Shown piece by piece: positions 24,268-37,617 of a stretch of DNA of 64,000 nt (position 1 is its first letter; each line of letters opens with the position of its first letter). The notes under the pieces are model-generated. The model saw only the letters and a program-made list of their open reading frames with translations, did no database searches and was not told the DNA's origin. The translations under genes and the position numbers were made by a program. This DNA comes from Aquila chrysaetos chrysaetos (Eukaryota > Chordata > Aves > Accipitriformes > Accipitridae): contig NC_044029.1 of assembly GCF_900496995.4 (NCBI RefSeq), positions 2,294,001-2,358,000 on the forward strand, given 5' to 3'.

Positions 24268-25235
24268 CTGAAGTATTGGGACCAGTGCTGTTTAACATCT
24301 TTGTTGGCGACATGGACAGTGGGATTGAGCGCACCCTCAGCAAGTTTGCCGACGACACCAAGCTGTGTGGTGCAGTCGACACGCTGGAGGGAAGGGATGC
24401 CATCCAGAGGGACCTGGACAGCCTTGAGAGGTGGGCCCGTGCGAACCTCATGAAGTTCAACAAGGCCAAGTGCAAGGTCCTGCACATGGGTCGGGGCAAT
24501 CCCAAGCACAAATACGGGCTGGGCGATGAGTGGGTTGAGAGCAGCCCTGAGGAGAAGGACTTGGGGGTATTAGTGGATGAAAAACTGAATATGACCCAGC
24601 AATGTGCGCTTGCAGCCCAGAAAGCCAATTGCATTCCGGGCTGCATCCAAAGAAGCGTGACCAGCAGGTCGAGGGAGGTGATTCTGCTGCTCTACTCCAC
24701 TCTCGTGAGACCCCACCTGCAGTACTGCCTTCAGCTCTGGGGACCCCAGCTTAAGAAAGACATATGCCTGCTTGAGCAGGTCCGGAGGAAGGCCACCAAG
24801 ATGATCAGGGGGCTGGAGCACCTCTCCTGTGAGGACAGGCTGAAAGAGTTGGGATTTGTTCAGCCTGGAGAAGAGAAGGCTCCAGGGAGACCTTACAGCA
24901 ACCTTCCAGTACCTAAAGGGGGCCTACAGGAAAGATGGGAGGGACTTTTTATCAGGGAGTGTAGTGATGGGACAACGGGTAACATTTTTAAACTGAAAGA
25001 GGGTAGATTTAGATTAGATATTAGGAAAAAATTCTTTCCTGTGAGGGTGGTGAGGCACTGGAACAGGTTGCCCAGAGAAGTTGTGGCTGCCCCATCCCTG
25101 GCAGTGTTCAAGGCCAGGCTGGATGGGGCTTTGAGCAACCTGGTCTAGTGGAAGGTGTCCCTTCCCACGGCAGGAGGGTTGGAACTAGATGATATTTAAG
25201 GTCCCTTCCAACCCAAATCATTCTATGATACTATG
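24268..25235 (+). mobile_element. Young CR1 LINE 3' end (5'-truncated copy A)
   Basis: The fragment starts abruptly within CR1 ORF2 and extends to the 3' UTR, ending in the CR1 tail (ATTCTATG-type octamers, 25220-25235). Single-sided 5' truncation, absence of a poly(A) tail and no obvious target duplication are typical of CR1. It contains a 290-codon open frame (24276-25148). Copy B at 44839-45920 is closely related. Confidence 0.95.
24276..25148 (+). pseudogene. CR1 ORF2 reverse-transcriptase C-terminal part, open frame
   Basis: The frame encodes the end of the CR1 polymerase. It includes the fingers/palm motif with the catalytic FADD (Phe-Ala-Asp-Asp near residues 23-26), then [20 protein letters not shown], the thumb region [18 protein letters not shown] and the terminal [20 protein letters not shown]. 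The N-terminal endonuclease and most of the RT are missing because of 5' truncation, and there is no authentic start codon. It cannot make a working retrotransposase, but 290 codons without a stop indicate a recent insertion. Confidence 0.85.
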
Positions 25236-26173
25236 TTTATTATTTTGCCGAAAGTGTTGCTGACATTTGCTCAGTTACCATGGGATTCAGTTTAGGAAAA
25301 TGTGTTCTAGCAGAGTTTCTAACAAATGTTTCTGCTCACTCAGTGGAAGTTCAACTATTCTGCTTTGTCCAACTGCCTTCTTAGCTTTAGCTTTTACTCC
25401 AAATATCTTGTGAGTCTTCGTGTCCTTTCACAGCTCTTAGTCTTACCCTGGAGGCTGATGCTTCCAGTCTTTTTACTCAGCTATTTTAATTCTTTCAACT
25501 CCCTCTCTCCAAATTTCTGGTCTTGGCTGTACTAGTTCGGTCCTCTTTTCTGTCTTCTTATTTAATTTTATTTTAATTTCCTGTGAATTTCCCTTTGTAT
25601 GCTCACTCACATTTCCTGCCCTCAGAAATCCCATATTTTCTCCTATGACTCTAGATCTCCTTTCTTAGAACTGTTTAGTCTGAGGTAGATGTCTGACATG
25701 AAATTCCAACTCAAATAAAGCAGTTGTAGTCATAAGCAAAGTCAAATGTGATTTAATACTGGGAAGTGGAGGTAATGCTTAAGAATAGGCAGTGTTGCTA
25801 GGGCACTTGCTAAATTTACCGTCCATAAAAAAGAGAAAGAGCATGCCGGATTTGTTTTTTAATGATGGGCAGTAACTTTTTAGCATGGTTGGTACAGGAG
25901 ACCATGATTTATTTAACTCTGCATGGTAGGATGAACAGATTCTTAGAATACATTAATGTGGAATAATACACTCAAGGAACTTAGTGTTTATAAAAGACAA
26001 TCTGATTATTATAGTAGAGTGAAATACTGTAGTCAAGTAGTATGGAAATAGTTTGAGAAATCCTAAAATAATATTAAGATTTAAGACTTTTCAAAAAAAT
26101 CATGCACGAGAGTGCATGAAAATTTGTGGATTAAAAATGTGCTGGTTGAAAGGGTAAGAAAGAACATTTATTT

Positions 26174-26198
26174 ATGTGTGTGTGTGTATATATATATC
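26174..26198 (+). repeat. (TG)n(TA)n dinucleotide microsatellite
   Basis: A TG run passes directly into a TA run, a compound microsatellite that is likely polymorphic. Confidence 0.85.
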
Positions 26199-28379
26199 TC
26201 CATATATAAAAGGAAAAATTAAATCCCTCAGTAAATGAATTTAATTTTAATTGGTTTAACTAGTTACTCTGGAGAGTGAATGGGAGAATTCCTTTGTGCC
26301 ATTAAAAGCACTATTTTGCTAACATCCAGCATATATGCATGTTACAGGCAATTTGTCTTACAGTAGTACTGCTGTACTGGTAACATTCCAAGTGGAGAAC
26401 TAGCTTCAGAATGCCAGTACATTGAACACTTTTACAAATCAGTCTTGAGTATGAAAGATACATTTTCAAAGTATTTAACTAACAAGTAATGGGAGGAGAC
26501 CTTGTAAAGTTTCTGAAAAAAAGAGCAACTTTCAGAATGCATAGCTACTTAAGTACTTTTTTGTTACATAGGCTGGATGTTTTATTTTATTAAGGATATG
26601 AGCTTGAAAATGTTCTCCACATCTGAGAATTCTTTTTTAAAGAAAATTGTGAAGAACTGAAATAATCCCACAGTATGGTTTTCGAAAAGGAAAAATATGC
26701 TGATAAATATTGCTTTCTATAAGCCTAATATAATATTTTACTATCATTTTACTTTGAATATGAAGGAAAAAATCATTAATTACCTAGAACCTGGGCAGAA
26801 AGCATTAATGATTCATGAATCATAATTCATGAAAAACTCACTTCCATTTTAAAATAGAATTATAAAATTAGATAATGAAAGGAGGACAGAATATGCAACA
26901 TTTTTATTTTAAATATATAATTGGATTTAAGTAAACCAAATGCCACTGTGATTCTTAAAACCTTACTTATGAAAAAAACCCATTGCCTTAGCTTGAATAT
27001 GAATGTTGTAATGGATTAAAGTTTTACTAGATAGGAGACTTTAAAAATAGAGACTATAAACAATAGCTTATTCTACCAAATTTTAAGGTTAGTAACTAGA
27101 AGGTTACTCTAACAGTAAAACAAAGAGGAAGATGCATTTAAATGTGGCTGACTCCCAAGCTAACCTCAAGAAAGTCTGGTATGAAAGCTGTCATGTTTGT
27201 CCAACCTGTTTCTCTCCTTTGTTCAGTGTCTTGAAATAAGTTATCACTTGGGGACATACTGAAGCTTGATTCTGCTGAGTATTTTCATTTTGAGGAAGAA
27301 ACCAGAATGACATTAGTCAAATTGACAGATGCTGAAAAACTGGAAACAATTACAAAATACTTTATAGGACAGAATTAGACTATAGTAAAACCTTGATAAT
27401 CTGTGGGAATGGGTTGAGCTCAATAAAACAGTTTGATAATTAAAGAATATTTGTAAGAATACAAATAAAATTAGAAAGACAGAGTATATAAAGAATACTG
27501 AGTATGCAGAAGTCGGTATCAGATACTTTAGATAACTACTCTATACAGATACTTCTGTTTATACTATCACAAAAATTGAGAGATCTCAGGAAAGCTCAGG
27601 GTACCTATATTCTCTAGCAACATATAGTAAGAATACTCCTAATCCCAAACAGTTTAAGTACAAAAACAGAGGCAAACAAAAGTCATAGAAAAAACCCCAA
27701 CATTTTATACTGTATTTTTCTCAAGGCTACAAAAGGAGGGTGTGCCAGAATTGTGATTTCTTTTCACACGTTTTAGTGTGGGCAAGTGGTTCTTGTATTT
27801 TTGAGTCTGTGTAGAGTTCCTCAGATGTCTGCATTTTGGTATTCAGTTCCTTTCAACTTTAGCTTTTCTAATTTCAGTCTTTCCCAACTGCCCTGTAGGA
27901 GTTGTTGCATCTTGGTATTTGTTTTCCTCTTCTTTGATGTCTGTAATAAAAATAGTGTCACTGATACAGTTGGTGCCTGGGACATATCGTGGTGCCTAGT
28001 TCATTTTGTGTTGAAACACCCAGAGGAATTCATATCTGGCAGTACCTGCAGGTAGTTGGGCAAAATCTGTTATTTAGCCATGTAGCTGGTCTACCACAAT
28101 AAGCCAGGATCTATCCTTGACATCTCAAGTAATGAACTTTTTTTTACTTAAATGGTGTATTAAGACTAGCATATTATCACTTGCAGTAAGTTGTGACATC
28201 TTTTCAATAATTTTTTAAATAATTTGAGGTTAAAGCAGATCCTCAGATTGGTGAAAATTTTCTCATAATAGTAGAGAGCTGATCTAATCCGTGCTACTTT
28301 CACTTGACGAAATTATGCCCTGCATCTACAGGTTAGCCATTTCATTTTCAGAAGCTGTATCAAATGTAATCATAAGCTG

Positions 28380-28399
28380 ACTTTCACTATAGTGAAAGT
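28380..28399. repeat. 20-bp perfect palindrome
   Basis: ACTTTCACTATAGTGAAAGT reads identically on both strands. There is no flanking repeat family, so origin and role are unknown. Confidence 0.9.
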
Positions 28400-31300
28400 T
28401 AGTGACTATAGGCAGTACCTAACATGTTTATTTATAACTTACAGTTGACAACCAGGTGCCCATGTTTTGGAAAAGATCTTTATGTTTATACTGGATCTGT
28501 GACAACTGTCCTCTCTGTCCTTTCACTTGAAGATGCAATTTGCAATGAAGTTACAAACCCACCTTCAGCTGGTGGTGTTTGAGCCTGAATCTGAGAACAA
28601 AAATGATTCTATGAACTTCAAGAGATATAAGTTTCACTTTCAGTACATTACCAAGTCTACTGATGCCAACAGGGTCTTAAGCAAATCTTCAGAGTATTGC
28701 ACTGACATTCTGAGAAGAGTATTGTATTTAAACAGTTGGAATGGGCACATCATGTGTTAGTTTTGAATGACATTATTCCATTGCACGTATATTAGATTAT
28801 TTCCTATTCAGGTGTTTATGAATATGGTTAGTGAAGTACATTACTGAAAATTCCTGGAAAGCATAATAGACAGTGAATTACAAATGACAAGGAGTAATGT
28901 CAGTGAAACATCATGCAGTTGACTGATAGCAGATTAATCAAATACATTAAGACTTAATTTAAACAGACCTACCATTACCCATCCCCAAAAAATCTTCCAT
29001 GCATGTAGTTTGCCTTTTAAAGTGATTTTGTGGCAGTTGTGGTCAAAGTAAAACAAATCTCTCATTCTTTGTCAGGCTTAAAATTGAACAAAAATCAGAA
29101 GACAGTTTGAAATTGTCATTGATTTCTTATTAATAGATAAATCAACTATTCAAATATTTTTGTTTAGGAATACATTTTAATAAGATTTGAGTAGTTCCTA
29201 TAAGGATAATAATTATTGTTAATGTTTGTCTTCTAGTTTTTGTCATTAATATAGTATCATACCAAGTTATTATCAAATTATTCTCTATTTATCTTGATCT
29301 TTTGCCCTGAAATCAAATTTTTAATGGCAGTGTTTTCAACTGAACTTCAATTTTAGTCAGTTTTAAAGACGAAAATGTAAGACTGTCCATTAGTTTATGA
29401 GCACAGAATTAAAAATGTATTAGTTGATGGGCAATTGCAGAATTCATGATAAACCAAGAAAGCAAGAATTTAATTAAATCTGAACAAATTTCATACTTCT
29501 GTAGGCATGCAAAGTCATAGAATTAAGTATATGCATAATGGAAAATGGAAGCTTCTATCAAAATAGATTTATCATGGGGAGAAATAAAGTAGGAGGAAGG
29601 GAGTAAAGGTGGAAAGTATAAAAGTACTGAAATGTCTTCGTTAAAACTGTGGATGCTCTTCAGGAACAAGCATACAGTTTGAGATGGTAAAAGCAGGGAG
29701 AGTGTGTTCAGTGACAGTGAAAGAGCATGTATGTGTGTGGCTAAGTGGATATCTTACTTGGCAGTGGTTTACCCTGTCTTTTGCAAATCATTTTAATTTA
29801 GAAAGATAACATTTTCTCAAGACTATTAAATTTAGAACGGAATAGTAGGGACAGCTGGCTTCAGGATAATTGGTAAATTTGAACTCTGACAGACCAGGCT
29901 GACAGCAATGAGAATATCTGCTGCTTTAACCCTTTAATCCTATAAGACAAGTGTCTCAGCCCTTAGAATTCTAAGTTAATACAATACCCATACCTTTTCC
30001 CAGCTTTCTCTCATATGCTCTCACAGCATAATCTTATTCTTCTCTGAATCTTCTTTCCTTCTGAGAGATGCCTACTGCTCTTTTCCCAGATAAAATCTAC
30101 ACAACTACATGAAGTTTACCTGCATTTGCTTTTTCTACTCACTTGGCAAGCAACCACCTAATGCTGAAGTATTCTGGATCCTTTGACTGTTCTCCTCTCT
30201 TCCCTTCTGAGCTGGCTCTGAGGGATGTGCATCCTTTCCTGCTTCCTGCAAGGAGGGCCACCAGTAGCAGAACCTGGAATTAATTGTAATTTGGGTCTGG
30301 AAACATTTCAGATCATATGGAGTGTAGGATAATTATTTTATCCTTTCTGATATGTAGTAATCTATCAGCCTTAAATCCAAGAAATGTGTCAATCATGAAA
30401 TTATGGTGCATTTCAGGAATAACTTCTCACAGCTACTACAGGCAAAATTGAGATGTTCTAATTTTCTTTTGGTGTTACTCCATAGATTTTGCATTTTTTT
30501 AAAATCGATATCTTACCACAAACTGTGTATTTGTTATTTTTATTTAACTGATTTTCATTAAACTACCTGTCCTTAAAAACACAAGACATTTGCAGCATTT
30601 TCTGCAAGATACTAGCCTATATTCAGAGATTCCATGTAGGCTTTCTCATAGAGACTAGTCATAGTTACTGAGAGAAAATCCTTGCTCTTCTTTATCCTTG
30701 AAATGTTCTGTTGCAAAGCCAGTGTCAACTGATCTATTATTCTTGTGATTGTTTCTGTATTTTATCTAGAATTTCCCAAAGGTAAAACATAGAGCCTTTC
30801 ACTAGATAAGGGACTGGAGGCTAGGATATTTCCCAGGTGAATGCTCTAATCTCCCTTTTTAAAGATTTGCCACCATCACTGAGCACCTTGGAAAGAAAGA
30901 AGTCAGCTTTTCTCAATTCTTTGGGAAGAGAAGATGGTTGCTTATAAGCATGAAAGACCCTCTGAACTATAGGTGTTAAATGGAGGACATTTTTCTTTAG
31001 TCTTGAGATGCCTCATCCTTGAAATAAGAGGGGTTTTCAGAAACACGCATGTCTTCAGTGTTTCCTCTTGACTAGTTTTAAGGAACTGCACACTGTGTAT
31101 TCTCATTTTAGATGATTCTCTGCTGAAGTGTTAGCTGAGATGCCTAATTCTGGCAATGCAAAATATGTGTGGGTAACATATGTATTTAACTCAGGGTTCA
31201 TCCTGGGGAGGCAGATATCTAAAATATATGTGTTACCTATCTCATATGTACTGTCCTTTTCACAATTCTAGGCCTCAGGAAAAAGCAAAACAGCACTTTA

Positions 31301-31647
31301 AAATGAATGAAAAAGAATTTCAGGTCATGGGAACCTGAATACAAAGCACAGAACATAGAAGCCTTTCAGCTTCAGCCAGATAATTTTTGCTTACAATTTG
31401 GTATGCCCTTCTTTTTAGAAGAGATTTAGGAAAATAAAAGGGCTTTCCGATAGTGAATTGAAGGACAGTATCTAGGCTTCAGTCTGTCAATAAGGAAGTA
31501 AGATCAAGATTTGAAAGCCAATCATTATGGTCATGGACTTCTATTAAACCATGTATAGAATTAAGAATGTAAAATGATTATTCCTTTCTTGAATCATCTT
31601 CAGTTGTTTTAATATCTTCAGCCCCATCAGGGTATCTGTATTTTCTT

Positions 31648-32348
31648 CAGGAGGCCGTGTCCAAGTACATGAAGGACAAGAGGGTAAATGAAGGAATCAG
31701 CATGGATTTACCAAGACTAAATTGTACTTGGCTAACCTGACTGCCATCTGTGATGAGAACATGAGTCAGCAGTGTGCCCTCACAGCAGAGAAGGCCAACA
31801 GTATACATGGCCAGCAAGTTGAGGGAAGTATGTATTCACCTCTATTCAGAGAGGTGTACAGTTTTCAACTCCACAATAGAAGACACAAACAAACTGGAGA
31901 GAATCCAGCAGAGAGAGACATGAAGATCTTTAGGAGGCTGGAGCACTCACATACAAAAAGTTGAAAAAGCTGTTTGTTCCGTCTGAAGAAAAGACTGAAC
32001 AGGTTCTCATTAAAGTGTCCTCAACTGCTTCATTTGGTGCTGAGAAGAGCCAGACTCATATCAGGTGTGCACAGCAAAGGGAAGAGGGGCACAGATACAA
32101 ACTACAACAAGGAAAATTTTGATGAGGTATTAGTGATAAAAATCACAGTGAGAGTAATCAAGTACTGGAAAAGATTGGCAAGAGAGATGGTGAAATCTCC
32201 ATGACTGAAGATATTTAAAACTTGATTGCACGATATCCCGAGCAAACTGATCTAACCTCAAAATTAGCTCCAACTTTGAAGTTTTCCCATCTCAAAGAAA
32301 GTGGTTGAATCAGATGATCGCAAAGGTCCATTTCATATATTCTATTAG
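31648..32348 (+). mobile_element. Decayed CR1 LINE with internal deletion
   Basis: The segment opens with a CR1 RT signature (YMKDKRV...NQHGFTKTK-like after frame correction). It jumps over the catalytic region to the 3' part (MSQQCALTAEKANSIHGQQV; later VIKYWKRLAREMVKSP) and ends with a degenerate CR1 tail near 32348. The central RT palm is deleted and the frames are broken, so it is an old inactive copy in sense orientation with ANKS1B. Confidence 0.8.
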
Positions 32349-33493
32349 TCTTCACGGTTACATTCTGTGCGTGTTATTTCCAAAATGTGCTTTCTGACCA
32401 TAAGCATTGTGTCTTTTCTGGCAACAGTATCTACAGCTGCCAAGTTCTTTTGGTGCTCATGCTCGTGCATAGGATTCATCATGATCAATCATGTCCGCTA
32501 CTTGCTACTGTTACTTAGCTTCTTAAGCAGTGAGACTCTTGGACAAGAGTGCTGTTCTCCTCTGTAACTATCTTTTGATAGTCTTTTTTTCTCATTGACT
32601 AATTTAAGGTGCTTTAATTTAGGAACTTTCCTCATCTGTTACTTTCTTCATTAAGAGTTGATAGAGATGATTGCATGTTCCCTTTGTTTTCTGCTGCAAA
32701 GTCTGTCTTGTTAAAGGTGGTGTTGTCTACAAATAATTTCATGGTGGAGCAGTTCTGGTACCTAGAAGTTCCTTCAGCCTCTGAAAATTAGAGAGTTATC
32801 TTTTAGTGGGGCTGAGCTTCTGTTCTCCCAGTCAGCCTATTACCTACATTGTCAGAGACACTCTGAAAAGATGAAATTGTTGAAATTGGCTTACTATCCT
32901 GACCACAGATATTTAGATTTTCAGGAGAAAAGAAATAAGCACATTTGCAAGTTTGCTTGGATATTGTCAGGTATTGTGGTTTTACTTTTGGTACAAGTCA
33001 TTTGACCAATTCTTGACCGGTCTCGTAATTCTTATCCCAGCAATTAATGGGAAGACTTTATGGCAGTACTGAATGCAGTTCAATGTATCATCTCCCACAT
33101 TTCTCTCTAGGACAGCCAAAAGCAGCCTAGATGTTACTAATGCATCACGTGTCCTAGCTCCAAGTTTCATAGAAAGTGTAGGTAGGATGGGACACGTGGT
33201 ACACCTGCCTTACATCTGTTAGAAGGGAAAAAACCTCCCTGGTTTCAAACGACTGGGTGTATTTAGTCCATCATTACAATATGAGAGTTAATCTTGATGT
33301 AATCTGCTTACTGGTGTCTAGCTTTATTTTTTAGATTAAGTTCAGTATAGTTGAAGATGAGAATTTGAATTCTCTGGATCTGAAGAACAAAGATTACAGA
33401 TGCATTTTCTATTATGTGTACTTTTATGGCTGACATCAAGAGGTGGACCTCTTAGTAAAAAAACGATAAATACCTCTTCATGTAAAATTAATT

Positions 33494-33883
33494 TACAGAA
33501 TCACAGAACAGTTGATGTTGGAAGGCACCTCTGGAGATCATCTGCAGAGGTCAGCTAGAACAGGTTGCCTAGGGCCGTGTCCAGTCAGGTTTTGAGTATT
33601 TCCAGGGATGGACACTTCACAACGTCTTGGGGCATCCCACTCAAGTGTTCAACCACCCTTACAGTAAAAAAGTGTTTTCTTATTTTCAGATGAAATTTCA
33701 TGTGTTGAAGTTTGTGCCTATTGCCTCTTGTCCTGTCACTGGGCACCATTTAGAAGAGTCTGGCTTTGTCTTCTTTACATCCATCAATACTTATCAATAA
33801 GGTCCTCCCCAAGCCTTCTCCAGCCTAAACAGTCCCAGCAGTCTCGGCCCCTACTCTTATGAAAGATACTCCAGTCCCTTAGT
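33494..33883 (-). mobile_element. CR1 LINE 3' fragment, minus orientation
   Basis: On the + strand it begins with the reverse complement of the CR1 3' end (AGAATCACAGAACAGTTGA) followed by TTGGAAGGCACCTCTGGAGA, AACAGGTTGCCTAGGGCCGT and the block ending AAGATACTCCAGTCCCTTAG. This is the standard layout of a reversed CR1 3' UTR and ORF2 end of a different subfamily from the copies at 24268 and 44839. No open frame survives. Confidence 0.88.
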
Positions 33884-35491
33884 TTTTGAAGTTAAACAAA
33901 TCATTTTTTTCTCTCAGTAACAATTGGGAAGTAACTATGCTGATGGTTTGGACTTAAATTTGTAAAATCTTTTTATTTTGTTTTCTTTTATCCTGGAAAT
34001 GTAGCTTTATTTAAATAAACTTTATCCCTTCACGTAAAAAGAATTAGCAGGAAAAAAATCACTATTTTATTTATGTATTACACAGCTATAACTTACCTCA
34101 TTTTATGTTTTCACCTTAACTACAAGAAAAAAGAAATAGCAATAGAACCAATAAAAATAGAAACAAATGCTGTTGGAAGCACTGATATGTGGGGAATTGC
34201 TGTTCTTGTATTGCCTGAATTATTGACAAAGCAACTTCGCTCATTCAACTTCAAAATATTTTATGCATAATTTATGTTTAATAGGATAGTACCAAATGTT
34301 GTAGTAAAAAATAATTTTATATTGCTGTCTTTACAATGCTGAAATATTGATGATGATTTGTATAGTAACTATGTTGACTTTTGTATAATATCTTATTCAT
34401 TCAAAGCTTAGACTGAGTTCAGTATAGTAAGACTTTAAATGGGCACCTTTATAAAAATAAAATCCACTTACTGTCTTTTGGATAATATGAAACTTTTTTC
34501 CTCAGATATGTTACCAATATGTGTTCTGCTTCATGTAGCTCAATGTCTAAGTATGAAAATGATTTCCAAAGCAGGGAAATGGCCTTGGGAAGAAGTGAAT
34601 AATCATACAATATGCATATACTTCTTATTTACAAAACTCTCCACAGTATGTAGCATTTAGAAGATTATTTTATCCTGTGTTTGTAGATGGCTTTCTTTGC
34701 TTATAGCAATAACTAATTTAAAATAATTTCGATTTAAAATAAGGCTACATTATACAGTGTGCCAAGAGATATGTAATTTCTAACTGTGGATTGTGTGTGT
34801 ATGGATTATTGTTCTTCTTTTATATTTCATTTGAGATCCATGGGTTGGGGTCTAAGTTTAGAACTGTACACTTCTTTTAATTCACATCAGTAGAAAGTGT
34901 AAACAAAGAATAACAAAATAATATGACTTTTATACTATAACTAACTTTAGTTATTATTATTTGTAATCTTGTGGTTGACCAGTACTCTGTGTAGCTGAGT
35001 AGGACCTTCCCTTCTTTTGTTTCATTATTCTTCTCTTATTAGCATCCTTTATCATTCTTTTTTCTCTTTACACAGACAACACCCAATCCCATCTATGAGG
35101 GCTTGACTTCTACTCCATTGTCTCATCCATTAAGCACTTGAAAATATTACTCTTCCTAAATTTTGCTCCATGCTTGACTTCTGCACACGTATGTCCATGC
35201 AGCTGAAATCAGAAGTCTTTGACCAGCAATGTCTGTAATTCATTACATCCACCATGTACAGCAAACATGTCTTCATGTTCTTTTAATCCTTGTAATTACA
35301 GGACTGAACTAGTAGGAGCTCAGTTCAAATGATTTGAATTTCTGATTTCTTTCTTCCTTTTTCTTGTGTTGTATTTAGTTTATTTCTAATACACAATATT
35401 AATTGCATTTAGTTTTTTATAGGTGTTTTAGTTTGTACCCATTATGTACTTTTTAGGGCTTCATCAGAAGAGAAGGCAGAACTGTAAAACT

Positions 35492-35827
35492 TCAGCCCTT
35501 TCTCTCTGCTAGATCGCTTTCATTGGAACCAAGTAGTGATACCACTTTTGTGAACTCTTCACAGTCTGGGAAGAAATCAGGAGTCTTTAGGAACATATTT
35601 CCAGTGTGCATGGTGGTCAGGACAGTGATGTCATCGTCTCTTATCAGATACTCTTGAGTTGTTGCAGCATGTAGAGGATACTGGAGAAAAACTGTAAGAA
35701 TCCTGGGCTTACCATAGTCATTCTTAATGCCAAGGCCGAGGGTGTTGTCACAGCACTCATCTGTATCCAAAAAAAAGAGGTATGAGTACTTCCAGTTTCT
35801 AGTTATTGATGCCAGAAATGTTAACAT
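35492..35827 (-). other. Unrecognised 111-codon open frame in intron 1
   Basis: The minus-strand frame includes ITRNWKYSYLFFLDTDECCD, NTLGLGIKNDYGKPRILTVF and NMFLKTPDFFPDCEEFTKVV and ends ESDLAERKG before a stop. Composition is balanced and protein-like rather than low-complexity, but I recognise no domain. It lacks an obvious poly(A) tail, promoter or splice partners. It may be a retrocopy fragment, an antisense exon or a chance frame. Confidence 0.2.
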
Positions 35828-37617
35828 TGGAGTTTTTCAGGCAATTATAATATTAAATGGCTGTTCCCCTAGGTTATATGAATGATAGCTTGTCTCATTA
35901 ATTACAAAGCTCACAATCTAAAGGGTATCAACACAAGGAAAATGCTGTATCAAGGAGAGCTCATATGTCTGTAATGTTGCCCTTTAGTAAATGGGGTCAG
36001 GGTTCTGTCTCACCTTTCCAGGAAAATACTGTTCTGTACTGTTCTGTGCTACAGACTTTGCTGGCAGTTTGGTTGCACAAGGAAGCACACTGCAGAATAA
36101 GATTCCCTTGTGTTTCTGTGCACAGCCAAGCTGCCAACAATATTTGAAGCATAAAATACTGCTATATGCCTAATATACTAAGAGACTGTCATACTTTTTT
36201 TTTTCAGAAACAGGGAGAAATGATATAATTCATTAAGATTTCATCAAAGTTATGTTTAAAATAGGGGGACTCTACTTTTGTTGCATATATTTGTACTGGA
36301 CATCACTGGCATTGGTTAAAACATCCATTTAAGTGTCTCCTCCCAGTCCCATTATTGTACAGAACCATTCCCATTTTCTTTCAGCTTTGGGTGACAGTGG
36401 CCAAGAAATCAGCTGTTTTGCTGCATAGTTCAAGTGATAAAATACAATGCTGTTTTATGTTTATCTCAACAGGACTGGTTTTCTGTAGTGTGATTTATCT
36501 GTGGGAAATATCTTTTATTTAAAATTGATTGTGACCAATTCCACTATACAATCCTGCAGTTTGGATTCTTCGTGACTCCAAGTGTCCTCAGTGGCAGTTT
36601 CCCATTCTCGGGTGGACTGGAGTGCCTTTTTATCCTCACTGTGATGGTTAGGTATGGAAAGGTTGCTCTCTTGAACAGGTATTAGGTTTTAATTTGCATT
36701 TCCTCTACTCTATAGAGTAGAGTTGACTAGAGTTGCTATGCAAAAATCTTGTAAGAGTTCATAAAAGTTACATTCCTCATAATTTCTAAAAATGAGGCAG
36801 CTTCCAACAGCTCTTCAAATTTCTGTCAGGTTGTGCTAGACTACTTGGTGTCATTTAATGACCTTTCCTGTCAGAATCCACAGACTTTATAAACTTGATT
36901 TTTGTTTGCTTGTGGCACTGAAAAGCACTTTAAGACTATTTAGGCCATAATTTTGCCTGTAAGTTTTAAATTTTTCATAACGGCAGCACATCCCATTCAG
37001 TGGCTCTAAACGGATGCTCTTTTATTCCAAATTCTTGCCCATGTCTCTTTCCTTCCCTGGAGATGCGCCTAAGCCTTGCAGGAAAGACTCTCTGGTACTC
37101 ATGGTAGACTCATCTCTATACAAATATCCTGTTCAAACTATATGCCAAATATTTCTTTACCAAATCAAAAGATACAGGAGCTTGCACATGGCACTACCAC
37201 AATGTGATACATAAACAAGGGGATAGGAAATTCTTTCTTCTGTATTGAGAGCTGATTAATCTTTTAGATTGGTATATCCAGTGTAAGATTGGAATTCCTA
37301 GAAGCTCTGAATACACTATCAGACAAGTTGACCTATTTTAGGCTTGTGAACTGTGAGCGGGTGGTTTAGGGCAATGTTCTATAATTTAATCTTATGACCT
37401 GAGCCTTCCAGAAGCTGATACTTTTTGCCTCAGAGATCAGTAGAAAGTGTCCCCTGCCCTGCTTCAACTGTAGTCAGGCCTTGGAATCTCTATTATTGAT
37501 TCCTTCTCTGATTAAATTCCCTGATTTATACTTTCCTTTCATTTCCATTTTTTCAGGGATTCTCAGAGAAAGTATGATGGGCTGGCACCATGGAAGTGCC
37601 TAATCCCAGGACATCCT

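Larger units (their letters stand above)
25236..31647 (+). other. ANKS1B: ANKS1B intron 1, middle AT-rich stretch
   Basis: AT-rich sequence with the TG/TA microsatellite and the 20-bp palindrome at 28380. No gene or named repeat is seen. Confidence 0.7.
32349..37617 (+). other. ANKS1B: ANKS1B intron 1, between CR1 relics and the plus-strand LTR
   Basis: Contains the minus-strand CR1 at 33494 and the unexplained frame at 35492. Otherwise ordinary AT-rich intron with no further features supported. Confidence 0.65.

Noticed and set aside
24182..24646. Minus-strand 154-codon frame and its counterpart at 44885-45328
   Set aside because: Both are antisense shadows of the CR1 polymerase frames and appear identically in both copies for that reason.
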